Assembly: GCF_016545825.1 (NCBI RefSeq)
Contig: NC_052618.1
Span: 12,639,398 to 12,703,397, forward strand
Reading direction: 5' to 3'
Source of the DNA: Eucalyptus grandis
Taxonomy: Eukaryota > Streptophyta > Magnoliopsida > Myrtales > Myrtaceae
DNA: 64,000 bases
The notes below the pieces were generated by a model. It searched no databases and had not been told where the DNA came from. It worked only from the letters and a program-made list of their open reading frames with translations. Positions within the stretch are counted from its first letter, which is position 1, and the number at the start of each line of letters is the position of its first letter. Positions 1-11,750 of this stretch are shown here, piece after piece. A program made the position numbers and the translations under genes.

Positions 1-21
1 CGGGTTAGACACAACCAAACA

Positions 22-205
22 CTGCCATACTAGGCGACCATAGAAAGGTACGGGTCCTGGGAAAGCAGTTTCCTTACAAAACCTTGCTGCCCTACTAGGT
101 GACCGTAGAAAGGTACAGGTCCTAGGAAAGTAGTCTCCTTATAAAGTCTCGTTACTATTTTAGGCGATCGTAGAAAGGTACGGGTACTGAACGTGTAACA
201 CCAAC
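22..205. repeat. 65-bp tandem repeat, three degenerate copies
   Basis: Three copies start near 22, 87 and 152. Each carries the core GTAGAAAGGTACGGGTCC-like block, preceded by TAGGCGACC, and the third copy is incomplete. The array lies just upstream of a polypurine tract and an LTR, so it is probably in the 3' untranslated part of the retroelement whose body is left of the window. No coding potential is apparent. Confidence 0.75.
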
Positions 206-427
206 TATCTTGAATCACTCTACCCTCCTTGAAGGTAAGATATTCTAGGTAAGTTCCTTTATCATTTGTATTAGCATTTCCATGCATCATATAAATTGCA
301 TTTCAAAATGGGATTCATTTTCCAAAAAAAAAAAAAAAATCATTTAGTGTATGTATATAGTCAAAATTTAGGTCTCAATTTGTCTTTGAATGCAACCTCT
401 ATGAGCTTACCTTCAAAGAGGGGCAGC
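206..427 (+). mobile_element. 3' end of retroelement interior with polypurine tract
   Basis: This is non-coding sequence between the 65-bp repeats and the LTR. It ends in the purine-rich stretch CAAAGAGGGGCAGC at about 414-427, immediately before TGTTGACACC. A purine tract abutting a TG LTR terminus is the normal plus-strand primer site of an LTR retrotransposon. The parent element therefore lies upstream of the window in + orientation. Its gag and pol are not visible, so the lineage is not settled; Ty3/Gypsy is my guess. Confidence 0.55.
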
Positions 428-2492
428 TGTTGACACCTAAATTTTAACTATTTTTAGTTTTATTTGTTTACATTAGGGTAACAATAATATTTAACTTATC
501 TTTTAAAAGTTGTTAAAAAATATTTTGTTGAGGAAGGAGATTTTGAAAGTTGAGTGAATTATCTTAAAAAAATCTTCATAAAGAATTTAGGGCTATTTTC
601 TTGTTGAGCACATCTCTCCTTTTCGAAGGATGATCCTTAAAGATTGGGTCAATATATGCAAATCTTCGTAGGTAGAACAAACTGTGTTCTCGCTCTATAA
701 ATAGGGAGGGTAAGGCTTTGGAAAATGGGGGCTTCTCTTGGTGAAAAAAAAACACAAAAAGTAAAAAGTGAAAAAGAGAGACTGGTGAGGGTGATGTGTG
801 ACGGTTCGGAAGAAAAGCAGAGTGAAAGAAAAGTGAAAGAGGCAGAGAGAGTGACAGGTAAGTGTAGTAAAACAAAGAGGAAAGACCTACTGTTCATCTT
901 CTCCAGAAGTTCTGCACATCCGACCCTTGCACCGTCGGTTCCTGCGCCGTCGACCTCCGAGCAGCAACACTGCCTCGCCTCCGCCAGTGATCCGCCTTAG
1001 CCAGCCTAGTGCCCGAACCTCCACCTACTGCCTCCACTGCTCGCCTGCATCACCGTCGCACACCTCACCCGCGACTTGCTGCTTGTCGCGCCTCTACCTC
1101 ATCTGCAACCCACCAGTTCAAGATCCAACTGATCATCGCCGCGAGCCACCTCTTCCGCGCCGACCCCGATCCACCTGTTGCTCGCAGCCCTATCATCCGA
1201 GTCCCCACTTGCCTAATGATCTGCCGTCACGACGCCTTTGCCTTAGATCCGCCGGTCCCTGTCGCAACCTATGGACACCGTTGCTCGCCTGCAACAACTG
1301 CCAAAACCCTTCGCCAGTAACCCGTGCTGCTCCGCAACCACCCTGTGCCTGACACCCCTGCAGCACCTCTGTTTGCGACCGCCCAGTGTCCAACACCCCC
1401 CCTCCGTGCGACGATTCTGCAACCACTCGTGCCCGCCGCCGTGGCACCACCGCCCGCGACGCCCCTCACCGTCGCCGCTTGCTGCTCTCTCACCAGGAGC
1501 TCCGACACGGTCATCCCCCACCCGGCGCCGACCAATCTGCTGCTCCACTTTCCTTAGGTTGTTTATTTTTCTTTTGTTTTTTTATTTATTTTATGTTATT
1601 TTTATTTTATTTTGAAGTTTTGCTTTATTGTACCAATTGGAATATTGGGAATTGATTTTCGTTTTATTGTAGGCATTATCCGCAGGGTTTTTCCCAAAAT
1701 TATTGTAATTACTAATTTGATCCATAAGATGTCGGAACGCACCGTGTCGGTGATCGGTATGTCATTGGTGAAAACGACGCCCGAGAAACACATGTGATTT
1801 GGTGAATGAGTACACCACTTTGGGAAAGCGTGGTATGAGTGGGAATGACCTAGAGAGGGTCGGCGATCGACATGTAATCGACTTAGTCGATTGACCAGTG
1901 CTTGATCGGATGTCGTGAATTGTTTGAATATCTGTGTTTAACCTTGAATTGCAGGTTGGAACTAAGGCCAAGGTAAGTCCTCTGACTCGTGTTGTGCTTA
2001 GGCAACCGTTTGACGTATTAGTTTATTAATCGGGTCTTAGGGGGTAGGACTTGCTGAGACGTGGTCTCATTGGTTATTGAATAACCATTTCGGGACCCCG
2101 AGGAGAAGCTGAGGAGGAGGAACTGAAGGGGAGAAAGACTTTTGAAGAAGAAGATGATCCAGAGAGGGATCTTGAGTATAACCCGGATGTGGATTGAGAT
2201 TTCATCCCTTTTGTGAACCCTGTCTTAGTGTAGATAGGTGTGGGACTTGTTTGCTGTAAATAGTATTGTAAATATACTATTAGTTGTGCTGTTAATAAAA
2301 GTGTGGTTGTGAATTTCAATATGAAAAATATGGCCTGCTTTTCTATCCCATTGTTTTATTATCTGGGGATTTAAAACTGCTTCCGCATGCTAGTTAAAAA
2401 GAAAGGGTCGACGATACTTAGTCCTGGGATATCGCACTTTAAAATCGACCAAGTAGAAGGATGGGCGCGTCCCCGAGGATCGGGGCGTGACA
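428..2492 (+). mobile_element. 3' LTR (about 2.07 kb) of a large-LTR retroelement, copy a
   Basis: It starts TGTTGACACC just after a polypurine tract and ends GGGGCGTGACA. A TATA-like box lies near 695. The centre (about 900-1555) is GC-rich and gives only Pro/Ser/Thr-rich open frames, which I do not regard as genes. The last 770 bp (1720-2492) match, in reverse orientation, the block from 18018 to about 18700. The start resembles TGTGACATCTAG of the copies at 31325 and 56745. It therefore belongs to the same LTR superfamily as five other pieces in this window. Confidence 0.65.
695..704 (+). promoter_or_regulatory. LTR TATA box
   Basis: CTATAAATAG sits about 268 bp into the LTR and is followed by a purine-rich stretch, the usual place for the U3/R boundary of a plant LTR promoter. 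The assignment rests on motif and position only. Confidence 0.5.
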
Positions 2493-2957
2493 AGAGAGGT
2501 GTGGATCACAATTGTCTTGAAGCACTGCGTGAGTGCTTGGTGTTCCGCCGTTGATCGTGAAGAATTGGTCTTGAAGTGCCGCCTCGTTGTCGAGTGCTTG
2601 GGAGGGATTTTCTTTGTCGTGAATTACATCTAAGAAGGTTTAGTGTTGAAGTCAATTAAATCTTATGGTAAGATTTGCGTGTAATTCCTTCGTGAGATTG
2701 AAAGATTATTTCTTGAGGAATTTTGGGGCTAAACACTGTGTGTGTTATTGGGTATAATTGGGGCTTGAGAAACACCGAGAGAGTGTTTGAGTGACTTGAG
2801 TGTGTAATCTTCTTGTATCGCTTGATCTATAGTGAAATTCGCTGCTGCTCTCCCCGTGGATGTAGGTCTTTACGACTGAACCACGTAAATCTGGTGTTCG
2901 ATATATATATATATATTTTGTCTATATTATTGTTCGATCGCTCGTCTTATTGCAACA
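2493..2957 (+). mobile_element. 3' part of an older Copia-type LTR
   Basis: The segment ends TTGCAACA and contains the U5 signature CCGTGGATGTAGGTC followed by GAACCACGTAAATC, which is common in plant Ty1/Copia LTRs. A short AT microsatellite lies at about 2899-2915. Its 5' part is not in the window, and the 428-2492 LTR lies directly to its left, consistent with nesting. It stands where the missing N-terminal exon of the NLR gene would be expected. Confidence 0.55.
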
Positions 2958-2993
2958 TAAATCATTAAGGAACTCTCTTATATAAGTGCACAG

Positions 2994-5327
2994 GGTAACT
3001 TCCAAAAGGTCTACTATGAGAACAAGGAATATGTCCTAGAGTCGAGGGCTCGTATTGCAGAGGAGGTAATGAAGGCTATAGTTGATGACAAGGTATGTGT
3101 GGTTGGGGTGTATGGATTATGTGGGGTTGGCAAGTCCAAGCTTTTGGAGGATGTTTTAAGGCAAGTCAAGAAAGAGAAGCTGTTCGATGTGGTTGCCATG
3201 GCAAACATATCACGCAATCCAAACTTGAAAAGAATCCAGGGAGAAATCGCTGATGTACTAGGCTTGAGGCTAATTAATGTGGAAATTGCTCGTGGGAGAG
3301 CACATCGTTTGTGTGAGAGGTTAGAGGCTGATCTTGAGAAAGACATACTCATTATCTTAGATAATTTGTGGAATAAGTTAGAGTTGAAAGAAGTTGGAAT
3401 CCCTTCCAACGACGATAATAAAGTAAGAGGTTGCAAGCTATTGCTAACGTCTAGGTACCGAGATGTTCTGCACATAGACATGGTCTCTGACCGAGAATTC
3501 GGACTTAATGAGTTAGACAATGAAGAAGCACGAATTCTTTTTGAAAGGACATTGGAACATAGAGTTAACGATCCTGATATTAAACCCTTGTTAGATGGAG
3601 TGGTTAAGAATTGTGGAGGCTTTCCATTTTTGATAGTTTCATCGGCCAAAAGGTTGAAGCATGGAGAGATGGCTGAATGGAGGAATGCTTCAACCAATGT
3701 AGAAGGGTCGGATGTAAAATCAATAGTGGAACCAAATTACAATGACTTGAAAGAAGAGAGGATCAAATCATTGTTCTTGCTTTGTGCGCTAGTCTTTGGG
3801 AAAACCCTCGTGACGTGTTTCCTTGCTTATGGCATGGGTTTGGGTTTATATAATAAATTCAGCAAGACCATCCAAAACGCTAGAGATAGGTTGATTGCGG
3901 ATCTACATCGCTTGCAAGACTCTTCTTTGTTACTGGATAGTGATGACAAGGAAGAGATCAGAATGCGTGACATATTTGTTGACGTGGCCCACTCTATTGC
4001 TTCCATGGAATGGAATGCCTTGGTCGGGAGGAAGGATTATGGGTTTAAAGAATGGTCAAATGATTAGCTAAGAAAATGCACGGCCATATCCTTTCCTTAT
4101 ATTGGCATTAATGAGCTTCCTGAAAAATTGGACTGCCCAAACTTGAGGATGCTTTTTTTACTCGAAAGCACTTCATCTCTCAAAATTCCCCAGTCATTTT
4201 TTGAATCAATGGAGAAGCTCCTAGTCTTGGGCTTGAGTGGCTTTTCTTTCATCTCTTTACCTTCCTCAATTGAGTTCCTTGAAAACCTCAAGTCACTATG
4301 TCTTGATGGCTACCATTTGGAGGACGTGGCTATTCTTGGAAAGCTGAAAGGATTGGAGTTCCTAAGTTTCTACAGATCTGCAATCCCTCGGCTGCCCAAG
4401 GAAATCGGTGAACTAATAGAATTGAGATGTTTGAACTTGACATGTTGCACCATGCTTAAAGTTATCGAACCTGGAGTGCTTGGAAGCTTGGTTAATTTAG
4501 AAGAGTTGTACATGGAAGACAGTTTTGATCAGTGGGCGGTCAAGAAGGAAGCACTACAAAGCAACGCCAGCCTATCTGAATTGAAGAACGTGAAAAAGTT
4601 GAGCACTTTGTACATTGTCATACCTCATTCTGCCTATCTCCCAAGTGGCCTGCCATTTGGGAAACTAAACAGGCATAAAATCCAAATTGGAGGCATTTGG
4701 GATTGGTCGGGTGAATACACGGAATCTAGAACTTTAAAGCTCAAGCTAGATTCAGGCAATCTTCTTCTTGAAGAGTGGGTGCAGAAATGTTTGCAAATAA
4801 CGCAAGATCTCCACTTGGATGGACTGCAAGGTGGCAACGATTGCATTCATGATTTGTGCATCAAGGGATTTCAAGGATTGAAGCATCTTCACGTACAAAA
4901 TAGCCCCTTATTTCAGTATGTTGTTCGCTCGATAGAGAATGTCCAGTACACTGCATTTACGAGATTAGAATCTTTGTTTCTCAAGAATCTGAACAAGTTG
5001 GAGAAGATCTGCTGCGGTTATCTTGCCCTAGAATCCTTCGACAAATTGAAGATTGTGAAAGTGGATAACTGTGGTGAAATCAAACATTTGTTTCCTTTGT
5101 CCATGAAAAGAGTAATACCGAATCTTGAAGAGATTGAAATAAGCAGATGCCACTTGATGCAGCAAATTGTTGCAGATGCCGAGGTAGATAAAGGTGGACA
5201 TGAAATAGATGATGATACCAAAGTGAAGCCATGCAATTTACGTAGGTTGATATTAAGAAACTTGCCAAAGATGACGAGCTTCTATAAAACCGCGGACCAT
5301 TCGATTGATTTCTTGGACGGACAACAG
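2994..5327 (+). pseudogene. CNL-type NLR gene, exon 1 (NB-ARC plus LRR), broken by one in-frame TAG
   Basis: NLRs sense pathogen effectors in the cytoplasm through a nucleotide-binding switch. The frame is open from about 2994, where a possible splice acceptor GCACAG precedes it. Counting from the ATG at 3069, a P-loop-like GLCGVGKSK lies at residues 16-24 (the usual second Thr is Lys). Kinase-2 IILDNLW is at 95-101 (normal DD is DN), RNBS-B LLLTSRYRDVL follows, the GLPL site reads GGFPF at 183-187, and the MHD site reads MRD at 299-301. An LRR region follows from 4128. TAG at 4065-4067 interrupts the single frame and looks like a CAG change. The exon ends at a CAG|GTATAT donor at 5327/5328. 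No coiled-coil N-terminus is visible; LTR sequence lies upstream. It resembles At4g27190-like CNLs. Confidence 0.85.
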
Positions 5328-7230
5328 GTATATAATTTGTTTTTGAGATTGTGTGCATGTATATGGGTGAGTACAATAGGACATAGAATAATTGGATAAA
5401 TAATTTTGTTTCCCAGAATAATTATGACAGACAATAATTTAGAAATTGCAAAATGGAATTGCATGAGTAATATGTGAATAGATAAAAGCATTTACACATT
5501 AGTTAATTAAATCTCACTTTATTTGTGTTATTTTATCAACATAGTTAAAGACGAACCGTACGATGTATAGATTTGTTAAATAATCCAGAAGTTTATTAAT
5601 GAAATTGAATATGTATACACAAACATTTATGGATATATTGATAAGTTGAAGAAAGTATATATGACCTATATAATTTTTATGACTTTTATTTGATAATGAA
5701 TGGACAATGTAGAATTCTATTATATTCGATTGATTAAAGTGAAAGAAAGAACTAAAAAAATTTCAATAGGTGAATCTAACTACTGTGACTATGTTTTATA
5801 TAACATCCAAATTAATTAATTATAAATTTGCAATTGTAATCTTAAGTACATCGTGATTAGAGTAGTTGAGAGGATTAATTTGCTTTTTTAGTCCCTCAAT
5901 GATTGTAAAGATTTGTGGTGGTCAAATGGACCTTTGTGTGGTTCGACACAAAGTTCCATTATACTCTTATTAGTTAAATGACGGAACTATTATTTTACTA
6001 CAACCGTGAAATCAAATGGTATTCAATAGGCGATTTTTTTTTTTTTTTTGGTAGCCTCGGTACATTATTCAGATGTTAGTGGGATAATTAACCTTTTGTG
6101 GTGATCAAATCTACCAGAAATCTTTGTTCCAACCACTTCTCCAATAATACTACTAGAATTTATGTTCGCTGCACATGTTTACATTTATATTTTGTAAGAA
6201 AATATTGCTTGAAAGTATTAATTAGAAACACATTTAACATTCTTTTATGCACTATCGCTTTAATTTACAATTGCTTCAACTGTTATGTTGGTATAAATTA
6301 AAAAAATGGAAACCCTTTTTCAAATTATTTTTAAAATTTATTTATATTATGTGGGCCAAACCGCAAAAGCATGACGCTGACTAAAATCATTTGCTGAATT
6401 AAGCAATTCATTTTCTTGGCAATATAAATGATATTTTCCATATAAATAAGCTCTTTGATAGGGAAGAGCATCTTAGGTTCTTATATAGGTAAATTAATTC
6501 CTTTAATGAAATTAACTTTGATGCCGATAAGGTGCTGCTGGGATCAGTTCATGGTTCTTATGGCCAACCGTGGATCTTATAGTGACGAACCTTTTTTTTT
6601 ACTTTCGGCCAATGTGGCATATATTCCGCATTACATTATGATAGGAAATAAAGGATCCTGTACTGCTATGCATGGGGACAACAAAACCCTCTGACTACTT
6701 TAGTATTTCTCTCATAATTTACAATAACTTTTTACTTTCGCTCTTTCGATAAGAGATGTATTTTTTTTTTTAAATACTTTGGATAAAATGCCAGGTTATG
6801 ATCACACCTGCAAATCAATTATAAGTATAATTTTCTCTGTTTGTCAATTTAGTTCATGACTATTCGGTAGATAATAATTCGTTTGAGGTATTATATAAAA
6901 CCATCGTCAGTGACTAAAAGAATCAATTCAACCTATGCCATGAATTTGGAAAATTTAGGTAAAAAGCATAACCTCAATAATTCAGGGACTATGAATTCTG
7001 TCTTATTATTATATATTTAATGGAGTCCGAGTACACAATAGCTAAATGATAAGTAGGTGTAAATTTGATATATGTTAAAGAAGTTTAAAGAAAAATTCAA
7101 AAATCACTGCTCTGCTTTTGCTTCAATTATTTTTAAATCTATTGTATGAGATTATTTCCTATATTATTATTTCACATGCAACTCGTATTTCTAGTTACAA
7201 GAGTTGTTATGAGATACTGTGGATTTTTTT
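5328..7230 (+). other. NLR intron 1, AT-rich
   Basis: AT-rich sequence runs from the GTATAT donor to the next LRR exon. It has poly-T runs near 6029 and 6595 and short open frames without recognisable domains. A stretch around 5870-6080 reads like an old MITE remnant, but I found no paired termini. Nothing else is supported. Confidence 0.5.
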
Positions 7231-7854
7231 CACCCTTTGCAAGTAATAGAGCTAGAGAGATTGGAAGCCATAACTATTGAAAGATGTCAATTAATACGAG
7301 AAGTATTTGACCTAGAAGGACTAACAACTAGTGGGGAAGTCGAGATTCTGTCACGATTGAGAGAATTAATCTTGAGCGACTTACCAAGTTTGGGATACAT
7401 ATGGAACAAAAATCCACAAAGAGCATTTTGTTTCCAAAACTTAAGAGCACTAAAGGTGCATAACTGTGAGAATTTGAGATTTCTTTTTTCTTCATCCATG
7501 GCAAAAGCACTAAAGCAAATAGAAGAAATAGAAATAGTGAGTTGTAAACTGATGGAGGATATTATTGATGGGCAAGAAAAAGAATTAGAGGAGGCTACAA
7601 CCATTGACACTTTAGAGTTCCCTTTATTAACCTCCTTGTCTCTTGAGGAATTACCAAATCTCAAGACATTCTTATGTGGAAATTACTATATTCATTGTCC
7701 ATCCCTAAAAAGAATGAAGATATCCAGATGCCCCAAAATGATGACATTCTCTTCATTTGAAAGAGAACAACAATCGTGAAAGCTGATATAATTTTACAAC
7801 AAGCTTTGGTCGTATCAACTTTGGCTTGTCCTTGCTTGTCTTTTTCAATGAAAA
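7231..7854 (+). pseudogene. NLR LRR exon 2, truncated by TGA and frameshift
   Basis: The frame (visible from about 7219) encodes irregular LRRs of the plant CNL type, with repeats such as LRELILSDLPSLGYIW and LRALKVHNCENLRFLF. TGA at 7777-7779 ends it. The family-typical tail (LQQA...FNEK) can still be read in shifted frames up to a good donor, AAAAG|GTACGTAAG, at 7854/7855. The exon is therefore longer than the open frame and carries at least one frameshift. The acceptor is unclear and the 5' limit is approximate. Confidence 0.75.
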
Positions 7855-8003
7855 GGTACGTAAGCATCTATAGTATTTTTCTATTGACCATTCTTCTAGT
7901 TCTAGTTAGTGAAGCATTTTAATAGAAATTGCATCATTATTCAGTAACAAAAGTTTAGAAGTTTGTGGTGGAAAATCTAACTTATCTCTCTATACATTTG
8001 TAG

Positions 8004-8549
8004 CTCGCATTTCCTAAGTTAGAAGAGCTACACATCAAGGGAGTTCAACAAGAACTATGTAACGACAAAATCTTTGCGGAGTCCTTTGGCTGTCTAAAGG
8101 TCCTCAAGGTGAAGTAGTGTCACAATCTAATGAATATTATTGCTTCATTTATGTGGAAGAGGTTGCTTCATTATGTGGAGCCCTTGATTGTTGACTAGCA
8201 TCCATGTTTGAGAAACCTTTTACAATTTTTATGGCAAAAATTTTGGTACAACTCCAATATCTTGGTCTCGGTGGTTGTGGAGAGATGGAGTACATTGTCG
8301 CTAGAGAAGAGGAGAAACTTGAAAAAGCAATTGACAGAATTGTAATTCTTCAACTTGCCACTTTGTATCTTCACAATGCGCCAAAATTCAGAAGTTTCTA
8401 CCAAAGGAAGCATATTTTAGAGTCGCCCTCTTTGAAAGAGTTTATTGTCAAAAATTGTAAAGCTATGGAGGTGATTTTAGGAGATGCTGGTTGTAGAAAA
8501 CTAGAGGGCAACGTTCCGAGTCAGGAACCGCATTTACTTGTGGGAAAGG
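8004..8549 (+). pseudogene. NLR LRR exon 3, two stops and a frameshift
   Basis: It follows an acceptor TTTGTAG at 8003 and begins LAFPKLEELHIKG, then FGCLKVLKVK-stop-CHNLMNI, a family-typical LRR segment. In-frame stops occur at about 8115 and 8193. The frame then shifts into the stretch from 8204 that encodes LQYLGLGGCGEMEYIV and KFRSFYQRKHILESPSLKEF. It ends at a donor GGAAAG|GTTTGC at 8549/8550. The exon lies 149 bp after exon 2, a normal intron length. It is a degraded remnant of the same NLR gene. Confidence 0.75.
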
Positions 8550-9379
8550 TTTGCACTCATTCTTCTTTAATGACATATATAGTCTGTTGTCCCTGATGGT
8601 TTGAGTTAAGACAATATAAGGGCCGGCAGGGTTTGTTCTTGAATAAGAAACATATCAAAGCTACTTCTTTAATATAAACATATTGACATGTGTTTCAAAA
8701 CTTTTTCATGAGTTTCAAAAGCTTAAATAATTTTTATTTTCCTTTTAAAATCTCATACTAATGTGATGTTTCCTTAATATTATAGCTGAAGTACAAATAT
8801 TAATGAGAGGCTAAGCTTCAATGTGGAGAAAAATTCGTTATCTTTTTCCGCGTGGAGATTTTTTTACTCCTTTTGATTTTATTTCTTTTTTTTTCCTGTT
8901 TGTGCAACTTAATTAGTTATTCTCCAGAAAAGGATCGCACGAGTTTCTTATGTCATTATAAATTATCATGCACCACGATTTTACAACTTATTCGTCTTGA
9001 ACAACCATAAGAGAAAACGAATATCATCATCTCAAGTTCTTTGTGATTATTTAGGGTAAAATTGACTTTTCTTTTAACGTTTGATGACATCATCTAATGG
9101 TGAATACCTCAAAACTTCGATAATCCAGACAAGTGAAGTGAACGGTCATTTGATTCATTGGAAATGTTTACCTAATTCATTTAACATAAAATAATTTAAT
9201 AAGTATTTGAACATAGGCCAAACCAACTAGGGATGAACATTATTCAACACCTTAACTTTTGCGTTTTAATAGCAAACAACCATGAATATGTTACAATAAT
9301 CCATAAACTATAAGAAATTCCCCCTAACCGATGTAGGATCTCACACTTTGGCTTTATTTTGTCTCAAAAAGTAAAAAGG
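8550..9379. other. AT-rich intron or intergenic sequence
   Basis: I see no coding, RNA or paired-terminus signal here. Short poly-T runs and dispersed TGATGACATCATC-like palindromes near 9080 are the only structure noticed. Confidence 0.4.
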
Positions 9380-9660
9380 CATAATTATAAAAGGTCTAGG
9401 ACTCAATTGGTAAAAAAAAAATAAGTTTATGACTGAATTGACACAATTGCAATAAATTTATGACTTTTTTGGTAATTTTCCCCATTTTTGCTAATACATA
9501 CATGTGTGCTTGTTCAAATATGAAATAGCTAGTATACGTAACAACTGTTAAATCAACTAGAGAGTAATATAAGTAACAATATGGATGAAATTTTCAAGGA
9601 AATTGCAATATGTTTTCAAGCCGATAGAGATATATTCAGAATTGCGAACACTGGTCACAA
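9380..9660. repeat. Inverted repeat arm A (MULE end plus flank)
   Basis: The segment is the reverse complement of 11470-11750. It contains a truncated terminal repeat of the Mutator-like element, ending GGTAATTTTCC near 9480. The same flank follows (CATTTTTGCTAATAC through CTGGTCACAA) that borders the intact element at 11470-11647. The two arms enclose about 1.8 kb holding an antisense LRR exon. Confidence 0.8.
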
Positions 9661-10534
9661 TTTCATAAATTGACTAAGAATGAGAACGAATTTATTTAAA
9701 GAAACAAGAAGTACGTAAAAAAAAAGTTGAACAATGTGTATTATCCTGCCTCGGTTCAAAAGGGTAGTCAACGTTAGAAGTCACTAAATTGAGCATAATC
9801 AAAATGCAGCTGAGGATTGCTTGAGGAAGATTAGCCATTAGACAAAAAAAAAACAAAATGATGGAGAAATTGAGATTGAAAAGCCAAATAATCATCCATC
9901 AAAAGGTGCATTACAGTAGATACAAGGAAAGACATGGAAGAAGCAGTGGTCCTAACAATCTCGGTTCCATCAAATAAACATCATCGCTTGTCTTTATATT
10001 TGAACTTAAGTAACTCCCTACATTCTTTTTTCTATAGATTTGTCCCTTGTGATATAACTTCTCCATCACCGACCATATACATATATATAACTTCTCCATC
10101 AATTATGACCACAGTTTCACAATTTCAAAGATTAATGTTAATGAAAATGTCCCATCTTTTCGTTTTTGGCATAACATCAGTCATCTTTATAGGGTTCAAA
10201 TTAGAGTACACACTTATGCCATAGTAGGATCACACCACATGCCATGTGTTTTCAATCTTTGTGGTACTTGAGAGAGCTAATCCATCAAAATTAGCCTAAA
10301 CTTCTTTTTAAGGGGGATCAGTAAGTAAGAATTTGATACATCAGACATCGACAAGAAGAACGTGCAGAAAATACTTGAAGAACATACAACGTTTCAACGT
10401 TGTAATATTCATTGGATTCTAGGAGAGTCGTACAGTTTGCATCTACATATGTGAGTATCAAATGCTTGGCTGTGAACTTAATTTTCAATTCAAATATTCA
10501 CAATCGAAGCAAAATATATAATCATGGGTCGTAC
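9661..10534. other. Interior of inverted repeat, no gene
   Basis: No coding region is visible. From about 10180 the sequence is a diverged reverse complement of the 14690-15080 segment downstream of LRR exon 4, for example the CATCAGTCATCTTTATAGGG block against its counterpart near 15050. It is therefore intron-flank sequence of the duplicated, inverted LRR exon. Confidence 0.6.
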
Positions 10535-11058
10535 CTTTCATATCAATAAGAGAGGTTGTTTATGGATTGACATCTCATTCTTAGGTTGCAAAGCAAGTAT
10601 CTTCACTTTGTTATAGTCATGGACCTCGAAGGTCTTCAACACCACCCAATGTCAAGCATGTGCTTCATGTAGATGCACTTCAACTCTATTAAGTGCTTAA
10701 GCTTGAGGGAGGTTAACATTGGGAACACAAACCTGGGAACTAGTCTGTCCTTATCGATGAGTTCTATAATGCCATGTCCATTGATCTCCAACTCTTTAAG
10801 TTGGATTTGATCTCTGGCTACTGGGGCTGGACATGTAGAGGTGAGGCTCTTGCATCTAAAAATGTTAACAAAATGCAGACATTGGAATTTAACTTGACGG
10901 TGAAGTTCCTTATCCCATATACACTTTAGCTAATAGCATTCTTTAATCCAAAGCAATTTTGGATTAGGAAAAGAATTTGCAGCAACTTAATTGTCCCATG
11001 TCATCTTGATGTTATTTATGCTAGTAATATGTAATGTCTTCGAGCTAGGAAATGCAAC
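10535..11058 (-). pseudogene. Inverted duplicate of an NLR LRR exon
   Basis: On the minus strand this starts after an acceptor ATACTGCAG with VAFPSSKTLHIT and continues KCIWDKELHRQVKFQ, LKELEINGHG and RLVPRFVFPMLTSLKLKHL. It ends at the donor GAAAG|GTACGACC. It is clearly paralogous to the + strand exon at 14156-14674 and of nearly equal length. Two in-frame stops (after TWDN and after ECY) and a frameshift near the 3' end make it non-functional. It lies between inverted repeat arms and points against the rest of the NLR gene. Confidence 0.8.
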
Positions 11059-11469
11059 CTGCAGTATTTGTTCATAGTATTTGTAGTTATATTAAGCTAC
11101 AAATTCATTAACTTCCAAGATGTAAATTTAGAGAGTGCCATAATAACTTATGCTAGGAAGGTAATCCAAGAGAAAGAAGATGGCACCATAATAACTTTTG
11201 CGTCTTTAAACAAATAAACAGGGCATGCTGTTCTCGGGTGAGCTGGTCCTCGGCCTGGATTAGGGAATTGACTCTATGGCTCTCGGTGCCAAAATTTTGA
11301 AATCGAGACCGACAGAGGCAGGTCTGGTCCGATTTCACAACCGATTGGTTCCGTTATCGAGAACCATGACTAAGCACAGCTGTTCATCTTTTGTTTTCTA
11401 ACTAGGATCAATGTGGGACACTTTTTAGGATGACTAAAAGCGATTTAAAAAAAAAAAAATAGACCAAGT
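11059..11469. other. Flank of the inverted LRR exon
   Basis: The first 70 bp mirror the intron upstream of exon 4 (the CATCTTGGAAGTTAATGAAT side). The rest shows no feature except a poly-A run near 11448. Confidence 0.4.
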
Positions 11470-11750
11470 TTGTGACCAGTGTTCGCAATTCTGAATATAT
11501 CTCTATCGGCTGGAAAACATATTGCAATTTCCTTGAAAATTTCATCCATATTGTTACTTAAATAACTCTCTAGTTGATTTAACAGTTGTTACGTATACTA
11601 GCTATTTCATTTTTGAACAAGCACACATATATGTATTAGCAAAAATGGGAAAAATTACCAAAAAAGTCATACATCTATTGCAATTGTGCCAATTTAGACA
11701 TAAACTAATTTTTTTGACCATTTGAGTCCTAAACCTTTCATAATTATTCC
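11470..11750. repeat. Inverted repeat arm B
   Basis: This is the partner of arm A (9380-9660). It comprises 170 bp of flank and the first 100 bp of the Mutator-like element. Identity to arm A is high by eye, so the inversion duplication is younger than the element insertion. Confidence 0.8.

Noticed and set aside
22..205. CRISPR-like array
   Set aside because: The units are contiguous degenerate tandem repeats with no unique spacers, in a plant nuclear context.
927..1615. Overlapping Pro/Ser/Arg-rich frames on both strands
   Set aside because: These are GC-rich LTR centre sequence; open frames on both strands reflect composition, not coding.
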